A stretch of DNA of 8,799 nucleotides from an uncultured Flavobacterium sp. (lineage in GTDB: Bacteria > Bacteroidota > Bacteroidia > Flavobacteriales > Flavobacteriaceae): assembly GCF_946481155.1 (NCBI RefSeq), contig NZ_CAMLMK010000108.1:1-8799 (forward strand), read 5' to 3'. A program made the position numbers and the translations under genes. Below, in pieces: positions 1-6,679 of the stretch. The notes below the pieces were generated by a model. The model ran no database searches. It was not told the DNA's origin and was given only the letters and a program-made list of their open reading frames with translations. Position 1 is the first letter of the stretch, and each line of letters begins with the position of its first letter.

Positions 1-1097
1 TTGTTACGCCTTACACTTTCTCTAGAGATTCTGATTATAACTTTACATTTGACAGAAATATCAGTTCGGCATATTCAAATATCAGTAAACAATGGAACGA
101 CAAATGGAGTTCACAGATCGGTCTTAGAGTTGAATACTATGAGATTTCAGGTAATTTTGAAAGAACAGAAGAAAGTTTCCAGTCTAATTTAGTACCACAG
201 AGCTCTTTTGAGTATCTTCAGGATGAGATTAAGGATGATATTTTTACTGTGTATCCTTCCGCTTTCTTAACGTATACTTTAAATGATAAAAACTCTTTCA
301 ATTTTAACTATTCAAGACGTGTTGACCGACCAAGTATCGGGCAGATAAGCCCAATCAGAGAATGGACAACGCCACTAATTGAATCAAGAGGAAATCCTTC
401 CTTAGAGCCACAGTTTACAAACTCTTTTGAAGTAAACTATACGCGTAATACAAAAATAGGATCAATTACTACAGGTGTTTTCTACAGAAGAATCAATGAC
501 GAAATTTCGAGAGTAGTTTATAACGATCCGAATAATGCTGACAGAAAGATACTTTCTTACGATAATTTTGACGATAACAATGCCTACGGAATCGAAGCAT
601 CCGGTAATTTAAAATTCACAAAATGGTGGGCAGTAAACGCAAGTGCCGATGCTTATTTCAAAACGGTTAAAGGTGCGGTGCAAAATGCTACTACAGGTGA
701 ATTGGAAAATGCTCAGGCGGACGTTACTTCTTTCAATGCAAGATTAAACAATACGTTCACAGCTACAAAAAACTTACGTTTCCAATTGTTCGGAATGTAC
801 AGAGGACGTGATTTGAGCTTACAGTTCGAAAGAAAAGAAATGTACAAAGCCGATTTAGGTCTGACATACAACATCATGAAAGGAAAAGGTACCATTACTA
901 TGCGTTACAACGATATTTTCAACAACATGCGTTTTGCTTTTGACGGAAATATCCCTTACAGACAGCAAGGTGCATTTTACTGGGAAAGCCAAACTTTCTA
1001 TGTTGGCCTTAACCTAATGTTTGGTGGAGGAAAAAACAGAGAACTACAGCGCAAACAGCGTGATGCCAACGAAACACAAGGCGGCGGAATGTTCTAA
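1..1097 (+). CDS. TonB-dependent receptor-like outer membrane beta-barrel protein, C-terminal part (5' end outside window)
   Basis: The frame is open from base 3 to the TAA at 1095-1097, giving 364 residues with the N-terminus missing. A GTG at 249 is internal and not a real start, because the same frame reads through upstream with matching barrel-like sequence. The protein is a run of alternating polar and aromatic segments typical of outer-membrane strands, for example SFNFNYSRRVDRPS, SFEVNYTRN, TGVFYRRINDEISR, NLRFQLFGMYRGRD and KADLGLTYNIMKGKGTITMRYND. This matches the 'outer membrane protein beta-barrel family' seen in Bacteroidota, whose members usually carry an N-terminal carboxypeptidase-regulatory-like domain and a plug. 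The last likely strand (QTFYVGLNLMFGGG) is followed by a charged tail ending GGGMF. It would sit in the outer membrane and probably import a ligand with TonB energy; the ligand cannot be read. It is transcribed toward the hydroxylase gene and stops at a shared terminator. Confidence 0.85.
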   Translation, partial: VTPYTFSRDSDYNFTFDRNISSAYSNISKQWNDKWSSQIGLRVEYYEISGNFERTEESFQSNLVPQSSFEYLQDEIKDDIFTVYPSAFLTYTLNDKNSFNFNYSRRVDRPSIGQISPIREWTTPLIESRGNPSLEPQFTNSFEVNYTRNTKIGSITTGVFYRRINDEISRVVYNDPNNADRKILSYDNFDDNNAYGIEASGNLKFTKWWAVNASADAYFKTVKGAVQNATTGELENAQADVTSFNARLNNTFTATKNLRFQLFGMYRGRDLSLQFERKEMYKADLGLTYNIMKGKGTITMRYNDIFNNMRFAFDGNIPYRQQGAFYWESQTFYVGLNLMFGGGKNRELQRKQRDANETQGGGMF

Positions 1098-1130
1098 ACG
1101 AATTTTAGTTTTTCGATTTTTATATTCAAC

Positions 1131-1170
1131 AAAAAACCTCGGAGTCTGTCAGCTTCGAGGTTTTTTTATT
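1131..1170. terminator. Bidirectional intrinsic terminator between convergent genes
   Basis: A hairpin with arms 1131-1144 and 1153-1166 (core CCTCGGAG / CTTCGAGG, one G-T pair) and an 8-base loop is flanked by six A residues on the left and seven T residues on the right. The pattern can terminate the receptor gene on the plus strand and the hydroxylase gene on the minus strand, whose stop codons lie at 1095-1097 and 1172-1174. Confidence 0.85.
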
Positions 1171-1171
1171 T

Positions 1172-1837
1172 TTAGTCTTCAAATTTTAATGCTTTTGCTT
1201 TTTCGGAATCTTCCTTATGTTTCCGCAAATCGAAAGTCGTTCCAAAAATCCTGTCCCAAAAGGTATTGCTCACGCCGAAACCCAGATTTTCGTTTCGGTA
1301 ATGGTGCATGTGATGGTTTCTCCATAAAGGTTTCAGGAATTCAAATGGCGGCTCAAAAGCATGAATAGCATAATGCGTCGAAGCATACAAAAGATACCCG
1401 AACATAAAACCCGGAAAGAAAGCCCAGTTGTATTGCCATAAAATAAGATAATGCAATGCGAAAAGTGTGGTCGATAAAATCAGGCTCGGGAGAGGCGGCA
1501 TAAACAATCGTTCCCTGTCCTTCGGATATTCGTGATGATTGCCGTGAAGGATATACGATACTTTCTTCATTCGTGGATTTTCACTTCCAATATGAAAAAG
1601 ATACCGATGTGCTATATATTCAAAAAAGGTCCAATAAACCATTCCGCTTAAAAAAAGAAAGAATGTCATCAGACCTGAAATATTGTAAATGGTATGTGCC
1701 CTAAAAAGAAGGTAAGCCAGTATCGGGATATACATTCCCCAAATGACAAAAGGATTTGCTTTGGTAAGCATTTCCAGATACTTGTTTTCGAATAATTTCG
1801 CCTGACCTTCGGTGTGCGTAAGTACTCTTCGTGCCAT
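1172..1837 (-). CDS. Fatty acid hydroxylase superfamily protein, FA2H/Scs7-like (probable fatty acid 2-hydroxylase)
   Basis: This 221-residue integral membrane protein belongs to the di-iron fatty acid hydroxylase / sterol desaturase superfamily. Histidine boxes are visible in order: HRYLFH (77-82), HGNHH (98-102), HYAIH (155-159) and HHMHH (175-179). They are followed by GFGVSNTFWDRIFGT (186-200), which resembles the C-terminal signature of eukaryotic fatty acid 2-hydroxylases, as does YPKDRERLFMPP (104-115). Hydrophobic stretches at about 30-46, 54-72, 117-134 and 138-153 are probable membrane segments. Members use O2 and two irons to hydroxylate an acyl chain; 2-hydroxylation of fatty acid or sphingolipid acyl chains is the best guess, by family. 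There is no cytochrome b5 domain, unlike yeast Scs7. The ATG at 1837 has no Shine-Dalgarno sequence, as is usual here. It lies 104 bp downstream of the ketoacyl synthase gene on the same strand and may be co-transcribed with it. Confidence 0.85.
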   Translation of the reverse strand: MARRVLTHTEGQAKLFENKYLEMLTKANPFVIWGMYIPILAYLLFRAHTIYNISGLMTFFLFLSGMVYWTFFEYIAHRYLFHIGSENPRMKKVSYILHGNHHEYPKDRERLFMPPLPSLILSTTLFALHYLILWQYNWAFFPGFMFGYLLYASTHYAIHAFEPPFEFLKPLWRNHHMHHYRNENLGFGVSNTFWDRIFGTTFDLRKHKEDSEKAKALKFED

Positions 1838-1941
1838 ATTTTTATTATTAAAGATTAATAATTAAATGGGACACCTAAAGTTAAAAAATATATCAATAAG
1901 TAGTACGCTAAAAATCAGATAATTAATACAACAATAAAAAC

Positions 1942-2952
1942 CTACCAGCGAATAATTACGCTTCCCCAGGTAAATCCGCTGCCAAACGCTGCCAACACCA
2001 CCAAATCGCCTTCTTTGATTTTTCCCTGTTCCCATGCTTCGGTTAAAGCAATCGGAATGGAAGCTGCTGTAGTGTTTCCGTATTTCTGGATGTTATTGTG
2101 TACCTGATCGTCCGTCAGTTTAAATTTCTGCTGAATGAATTGCGAGATTCTCAAGTTCGCCTGATGCGGAATCAGCATGTTAATATCCGAAACCTGAAGA
2201 TTATTCGCCTGCAATCCTTCCATAATCACTTCGCTGAAACGAACCACGGCATTTTTAAACACAAACTGCCCGTTCATGTATGGATAATAACTTTCGTCGT
2301 TTGGATCGTTGTCTTTTATCACATCGGTAATCCAGCGTTTGCCCATTCCCGGTGCAATCAATGCCAATTCCTCAGCATGCTGTCCTTCCGAATGCAAATG
2401 TGTTGACAGGATTCCTTTTGTGGTATCTTCCGTTCGACTTAGCACTGCTGCTCCTGCTCCGTCACCAAAAATTACCGAAACGCCACGGCCACGTGTGGTC
2501 ATGTCTAAACCAGTAGAATGCACTTCGGAACCGATAACCAAAATATTCCTGTACATTCCGGTTTTAATGAACTGATCGGCTATTGAAATCGCATATACAA
2601 ATCCGGAGCACTGATTTCTCACGTCCAATGCGCCAACGGTTTTCAATCCTAAATCACGCTGCACCAAAACACCCGGCCCAGGAAAATAGTAATCCGGGCT
2701 CAACGTGGCAAAAATCACAAAATCGATATCTTCCTTCGCAACTCCAGAACGCTCAATAGCAATTTTGGCCGCTTTCACGCCCATGGAAGTTGTAGTGTCT
2801 TCTCCTCTTATGATATGACGACGTTCCTGAATTCCCGTACGCTCCTGAATCCACTCATCGTTGGTTTCCATTATTTTAGACAAATCGTCATTAGTAACCA
2901 CATTCTCAGGAACATAATATCCTAATCCTGCTATTTTTGAATGATACATCAT
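1942..2952 (-). CDS. fabH: 3-oxoacyl-[acyl-carrier-protein] synthase III family protein (FabH-like)
   Basis: The protein has 336 residues and a thiolase fold of usual FabH length. The catalytic triad is visible: Cys115 in DVRNQCSGFVYA, His263 in IPHQAN and Asn293 in YGNTTAASIP. The N-terminal TNDEWIQERTGIQERR (30-45) and FGDGAGAAVL (162-171) are also typical, as is the C-terminal LAAFGSGFTWGSVII. FabH enzymes condense an acyl-CoA primer with malonyl-ACP to start fatty acid synthesis; Bacteroidota commonly use branched primers. The gene is not next to plsX, acpP or other fab genes, and the nucleophile context is RNQCSGF rather than the usual A-A-CSGF, so it may be a second FabH paralogue with a different primer or role. 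Two ATGs lie in tandem (2952 and 2949), and either could be the start. It is divergent from the peptidase gene and 104 bp upstream of the hydroxylase. The family call is secure; the exact substrate is not. Confidence 0.88.
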   Translation of the reverse strand: MMYHSKIAGLGYYVPENVVTNDDLSKIMETNDEWIQERTGIQERRHIIRGEDTTTSMGVKAAKIAIERSGVAKEDIDFVIFATLSPDYYFPGPGVLVQRDLGLKTVGALDVRNQCSGFVYAISIADQFIKTGMYRNILVIGSEVHSTGLDMTTRGRGVSVIFGDGAGAAVLSRTEDTTKGILSTHLHSEGQHAEELALIAPGMGKRWITDVIKDNDPNDESYYPYMNGQFVFKNAVVRFSEVIMEGLQANNLQVSDINMLIPHQANLRISQFIQQKFKLTDDQVHNNIQKYGNTTAASIPIALTEAWEQGKIKEGDLVVLAAFGSGFTWGSVIIRW

Positions 2953-3100
2953 TTTATTCTTGATTAAAAACAGGCTGCTAAATTAAACAATAATGAAACC
3001 GGAATGTAGCCAACATACATTTTTTTCAATTGGAGGACTGAATATTACCAAAACAAGCCATTTTTAACATCCTTTTGTTTCTTTTCTTACCCGCTTGTAG

Positions 3101-3108
3101 TATTTTAG
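3101..3108 (+). promoter_or_regulatory. Weak candidate -7 element for the S9 peptidase gene
   Basis: TATTTTAG differs by one base from the Bacteroidota -7 consensus TAnnTTTG. A TTG at 3075-3077 lies 23 bases upstream, at the long end of the reported spacing. The element is 31 bases before the ATG at 3140. In AT-rich DNA such a match can arise by chance, so the call is tentative. Confidence 0.25.
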
Positions 3109-3139
3109 AGGCTTCAAATTTTAAACCAATTTGCTTTTT

Positions 3140-5554
3140 ATGAAAATAGTATACACTTCAATGCTTTTCTTATTGTTGGGCAGCTCACTTCTGGCACAGG
3201 AAAACCTAACGTATCAAAAACCTTCAAAAGAGATTTTAGCCTTAGCCGAATACGACAGGGCACCTTCGGTAAATATGGACACCAAAAAAGAATGGATGCT
3301 CCTTAGTTATCGAAATACTTATAAAAGCCTGGAGGATTTGAATCAGGAAGAAATGCGCCTCGGAGGTTTACGCATCAATCCGATTACAAATATTTCCAGT
3401 TCGGTGACCTACGTCAATAACCTGAAAGTGCGTCGTATTAAAGACAAAAACGAGATCCAGGTGCAAGGGTTGCCAACTAATCCGCGAATCACAAACCTTT
3501 CCTGGTCGCCGGACGAAAAGAAAATAGCATTTACAAATACCACGAATTCCGGTGTGGAACTTTGGGTGTTGGATATCGCTTCCGCGAAAGCGAGCAAACT
3601 GACAGCAGACAATTTGAATGCCAACCTTGGAAATCCTATAAGTTGGTACCGGGACGGGCAAAATCTCTTAGTCAAAACTCTTGTTTCTAACAGAGCTGCG
3701 TTGATTGATGCCAAAAAAGATCTTCCTACCGGACCAACAACCTCAAACAGCGAAGGAAAAGTATCGCAAAACAGAACCTTCCAGGATTTGCTTAAAAACA
3801 AGACCGACGAAACGAATTTCGAAACCTTAGTTACTTCCGAATTATATAAAGTAGCTTTAAACGGAAAAACAACATTATTCAAAAAAGCGGATATGTATGC
3901 CGGAGAATCTTTCTCTCCCGATGGAAACTATCTAATGCTTACGACTATTCAAAAACCGTTTTCGTATATCGTCCCTTTAAGCCGATTCCCTCAAAAAACT
4001 ATCGTATATGATAAATCCGGAAACGAAATTAAGGTTGTAAACGAAATTCCGTTAAACGAAATCATGCCAAAAGGTTTTATGGCCGTACGTAAAGGAAAAA
4101 GAAGCATGGGCTGGAGAAATGACGTGCCGGCAACGCTAACATACGTAGAAGCTTTAGACGGCGGCGACCCTGCCAACAAAGTAGATTTCAGAGATGAAGT
4201 TTTCCAATGGAACGCACCTTTCACTTCGGCACCAACCTCACTGGTAAAAACCCCGCAGCGTTTTTCAGGGATTACCTGGGGTAACGACAAGATTGCTGTG
4301 GTATATGATAATTGGTACGATACCCGTAACACAAAAACCTACCTGATAAATCCTTCGAATCCATCAGAAACTCCAAAAGTGATCTCCGATAGAAATTCAC
4401 AGGACATCTATTCCGACCCGGGGAATTTTGAAACTAAAAAGAATGACTTTGGCAGACAGGTCCTCGCACTGGAAAACGACAACGCTTATTTGGTTGGAGA
4501 CGGATTTACAAAAGACGGCCAGTTCCCTTTCATTGACGAATTCAATACTAAAACACTGAAATCGAAACGTTTGTACCAATCGACTTTCAAAAACAAGAAA
4601 GAGGATATTCTGTCTATTGAAGATTATAAAAAAGGAGAGGTTTTGGTACAAATACAATCGCCAACAGAATTCCCTAATTACTACTTCAGAAACATAAAAT
4701 CCAAAGACAAAATCACTCCGATAACCGCTTTCCAAAATCCATTTGAGAGCATTAAGAATGTGTATAAGGAAGTAATCAAATATAAACGTAAAGACGGAGT
4801 AGAACTTTCCGGAACGCTTTATCTTCCTGCGAATTACGAAAGAAAAACGAAGAAAGAAAAATTACCGTTATTAGTTTGGGCTTATCCTACCGAGTTTAAA
4901 GACAAGAATTCTGCAGGCCAGTCCAGCCAGAACCCGAATGAATTCACGTTCCCTAATTACGGCTCGTTCGTGTATTGGGTAACCAAAGGTTATGCGGTTC
5001 TTGACGACGCTTCTTTCCCAATCATCGGTGAAGGGAAAACAGAACCGAACGATTCGTTTATCACGCAATTAGTGGATAATGGCGAAGCGGCTATCAATGC
5101 CGTAGACAATTTAGGATATATCAATAGAAAGAAAGTGGCAGTGGGCGGACATTCCTACGGCGCTTTCATGACGGCTAATTTACTGACGCATTCGAATCTG
5201 TTTGCCTGCGGAATTGCACGAAGCGGTGCCTACAACAGAACATTGACACCATTCGGATTCCAGAGCGAGCAAAGAAACTACTGGGAAGTACCAACTGTTT
5301 ATAATGGTATGTCACCTTTCATGAATGCAGAAAAAATGAAAACGCCTTTATTGTTAGTTCACGGCGAGGCAGACAACAATCCGGGAACTTTCACTTTGCA
5401 GACCGAACGTTATTTCCAAGCCCTGAAAGGTTTAGGTGCACCGGTAAGAATGGTACTTTTACCGAAAGAATCCCACGGTTATGTGGCCAAAGAAAATATC
5501 TTCCACCTGCTTTGGGAACAGGATCAGTTCTTAGAAAAACATTTGAAAAACTAA
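3140..5554 (+). CDS. Secreted S9-family serine peptidase, glutamyl endopeptidase-like (S9D type)
   Basis: The protein has 804 residues. An in-frame TTG lies 9 bases upstream (3131), but the ATG at 3140 gives a clean signal peptide (MKIVYTSMLFLLLGSSLLAQ), probably cut after the alanine; there is no lipobox cysteine. The N-terminal half carries propeller-type repeats such as LSWSPDEKKIAF (120-131) and FSPDGNYLML (258-267). The alpha/beta hydrolase domain begins near 550. Its catalytic residues are Ser672 in GGHSYGAF, Asp745 in HGEADNNPG and His779 in ESHGY. Stretches such as GIARSGAYNRTLTPFGFQ and the HGE-DNNPG loop closely match plant chloroplast glutamyl endopeptidase as I remember it, so cleavage after Glu is a better guess than after Pro. 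The enzyme would act in the periplasm or outside the cell, probably on peptides, since the propeller restricts access. It is monocistronic: divergent from the fabH-like gene, with a terminator 6 bases after its stop. Confidence 0.88.
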   Translation: MKIVYTSMLFLLLGSSLLAQENLTYQKPSKEILALAEYDRAPSVNMDTKKEWMLLSYRNTYKSLEDLNQEEMRLGGLRINPITNISSSVTYVNNLKVRRIKDKNEIQVQGLPTNPRITNLSWSPDEKKIAFTNTTNSGVELWVLDIASAKASKLTADNLNANLGNPISWYRDGQNLLVKTLVSNRAALIDAKKDLPTGPTTSNSEGKVSQNRTFQDLLKNKTDETNFETLVTSELYKVALNGKTTLFKKADMYAGESFSPDGNYLMLTTIQKPFSYIVPLSRFPQKTIVYDKSGNEIKVVNEIPLNEIMPKGFMAVRKGKRSMGWRNDVPATLTYVEALDGGDPANKVDFRDEVFQWNAPFTSAPTSLVKTPQRFSGITWGNDKIAVVYDNWYDTRNTKTYLINPSNPSETPKVISDRNSQDIYSDPGNFETKKNDFGRQVLALENDNAYLVGDGFTKDGQFPFIDEFNTKTLKSKRLYQSTFKNKKEDILSIEDYKKGEVLVQIQSPTEFPNYYFRNIKSKDKITPITAFQNPFESIKNVYKEVIKYKRKDGVELSGTLYLPANYERKTKKEKLPLLVWAYPTEFKDKNSAGQSSQNPNEFTFPNYGSFVYWVTKGYAVLDDASFPIIGEGKTEPNDSFITQLVDNGEAAINAVDNLGYINRKKVAVGGHSYGAFMTANLLTHSNLFACGIARSGAYNRTLTPFGFQSEQRNYWEVPTVYNGMSPFMNAEKMKTPLLLVHGEADNNPGTFTLQTERYFQALKGLGAPVRMVLLPKESHGYVAKENIFHLLWEQDQFLEKHLKN

Positions 5555-5559
5555 ATATA

Positions 5560-5596
5560 AAAACCCCGGAAATGAATTTTCGGGGTTTTCTTTTTT
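5560..5596. terminator. Bidirectional intrinsic terminator between peptidase and SDR genes
   Basis: A hairpin pairs 5560-5572 (AAAACCCCGGAAA) with 5577-5589 (TTTTCGGGGTTTT), with one G-T pair and a TGAA loop. A T-rich run follows to 5596, and an A-rich run precedes it. It can end the plus-strand peptidase transcript directly after its stop and, from the other side, the minus-strand SDR transcript (stop at 5618). Confidence 0.88.
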
Positions 5597-5617
5597 AAGC
5601 CGTATTGCCTGGATAAA

Positions 5618-6355
5618 TTAATGCCCTGCTACATGGCCACCATCAACATTTAAAATCTCACCGGTTACAAAATTACTCGTAGCAAGGTAATAGGCCATTT
5701 CAGCGATGTCCGACGCTTCTCCAATTCGGTTAAGCAAGTGAAGACTTGCTAATCCGTCAACATTTTCATTGCCGAGTTTCTCGTGAAGCGGACTTCGGAT
5801 AATGCCGGGAGCAATGGTATTTACGCGCACATTGTGTTTTCCGAATTCGGCAGCCAATTGTTTTGTCAGCGCATGAATTCCGCCTTTACTAATAATTGGC
5901 GCCGTAGCTGGAAACCCAGTGATAGCGTGATCTACCAATACCGTTCCGATATTAATTACAGAACCGCCCCCGATTTCCACCATCTGACGGATAGCTGCCT
6001 GTGTAGTGAAATAGGTTCCTTTTAAATTGATGTTCAGGAACCGGTCCAGATCATCTTCTTCGACATCAAGAAAAGGTTTCGGCTGGAAAACGCCTGCATT
6101 GTTTATTAAAACATCTACGGTCCCAAAACGATCCATAGCTTCTTTTACTAATCTTTTTCCAACTTCTTTCAATTGCACATCGCCAACAACCATGATGGCA
6201 TTTTCCGGGCGGCCCAATTCTTCGTAAGCCTTGGCCAGATTGCTTTCGTTAACCGAATTCATCACTACATTATTTCCTTTTGCAATAAATAATTTTGCGA
6301 TTTCCTTACCGATTCCGGTAGACGCTCCGGTAATAATTACTGTTTGTTTTTTCAT
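5618..6355 (-). CDS. SDR-fold protein with the catalytic tyrosine replaced by proline
   Basis: This 245-residue protein has the classical short-chain dehydrogenase/reductase layout. It has the nucleotide-binding TGASTGIG (9-16), a GDV motif (58-60) and NNAG (85-88). Asn110 in NINLKG is the likely tetrad asparagine; RVNTIAPGIIRSPL (177-190) and a C-terminal VDGGHVAGH are also present. In the active-site region, however, the sequence is INIGTVLVDHAITGFP followed by ATAPIISKGG. Lys157 is kept, but four residues before it, where YxxxK has tyrosine, is Pro153. The usual serine aligns with Thr138, with about two extra residues between the two positions. A normal hydride-transfer mechanism relying on Tyr is therefore unlikely; the protein may use another acid, catalyse a different reaction or bind nucleotide without redox turnover. 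The start lies 6 bp after the tautomerase stop, so the two genes form an operon. Substrate unknown. Confidence 0.85.
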   Translation of the reverse strand: MKKQTVIITGASTGIGKEIAKLFIAKGNNVVMNSVNESNLAKAYEELGRPENAIMVVGDVQLKEVGKRLVKEAMDRFGTVDVLINNAGVFQPKPFLDVEEDDLDRFLNINLKGTYFTTQAAIRQMVEIGGGSVINIGTVLVDHAITGFPATAPIISKGGIHALTKQLAAEFGKHNVRVNTIAPGIIRSPLHEKLGNENVDGLASLHLLNRIGEASDIAEMAYYLATSNFVTGEILNVDGGHVAGH

Positions 6356-6361
6356 TTCAGA

Positions 6362-6574
6362 TTAATTTTTTACGGATTGTCTTTTTCTGATTTCTGTAGT
6401 CTGTTCACCACCTACACCCCAATTGTCGGTATCGATTTCGTCAATTACAATATGGGTAACTTTGGGATCTTTTTTCAATACATCCCATAAAAGCTGTGTG
6501 ACACCTTGTATCAGTTGCTGCTTTTGCTCTTTGGTAACGCCTTCTTTGGTTACCTGAATGTTTACGTAAGGCAT
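6362..6574 (-). CDS. 4-oxalocrotonate tautomerase family protein
   Basis: The 70-residue protein begins Met-Pro-Tyr, so methionine removal would expose the N-terminal proline that acts as the catalytic base in this superfamily. The rest fits a beta-alpha-beta monomer: strand 3-9, helix about 14-34, strand 39-46, then the turn DNWGVGGEQ (50-58), which matches the conserved F/W-G-[IV]-GG-E segment of 4-OT. Family members form hexamers of about this subunit size and interconvert enol and keto acids. By hand alignment the two arginines of classical 4-OT (Arg11 and Arg39 of the mature protein) correspond to Val13 and Ile42 here, and Phe50 to Trp52, so 4-oxalocrotonate itself is unlikely to be the substrate. 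The gene leads a two-gene unit with the SDR and starts 105 bp after the AraC-type regulator gene. Confidence 0.85.
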   Translation of the reverse strand: MPYVNIQVTKEGVTKEQKQQLIQGVTQLLWDVLKKDPKVTHIVIDEIDTDNWGVGGEQTTEIRKRQSVKN

Positions 6575-6581
6575 AGTATGC

Positions 6582-6603
6582 TGTGTTTAAAATTAATAAC
6601 ACA
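6582..6603. repeat. Inverted repeat before the tautomerase-SDR unit (possible operator or leader hairpin)
   Basis: TGTGTT at 6582-6587 and its exact complement AACACA at 6598-6603 are separated by a 10-base AT-only spacer. The element ends 8 bases before the tautomerase ATG on the minus strand, where a regulator site or a small leader hairpin could affect expression. Six-base arms are short, so chance is possible. Confidence 0.3.
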
Positions 6604-6679
6604 ACAAAATTGGCGTAAATCGGAAGAAGAAAACTTACACAAAAATGCATTTCACTTGCACTTTTGGACGTAAGGAAAT

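Noticed and set aside
1..192. Open frame of 63 codons at the left edge
   Set aside because: It overlaps the receptor reading frame, whose translation is clearly barrel-like; the alternative frame has no recognisable features.
1838..1941. Possible promoter or terminator in the gap between the FabH-like and hydroxylase genes
   Set aside because: No stable hairpin with a T run and no good TAnnTTTG with a spaced TTG was found; only AT-rich near-matches.
2953..3139. Small gene or clear fabH promoter in the divergent gap
   Set aside because: No open frame with protein-like composition; the best minus-strand -7 match (TAATTTAG) has one mismatch and its TTG is too far upstream.
3409..3882. 157-codon minus-strand frame inside the peptidase gene
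   Set aside because: It is antisense to a well-supported coding region and has no family-like motif.
6441..6650. Minus-strand 69-codon frame overlapping the tautomerase, with a hydrophobic N-terminus
   Set aside because: It lies mostly in another frame of the tautomerase gene, whose family match is strong, so the hydrophobic start is probably from AT-rich intergenic DNA.
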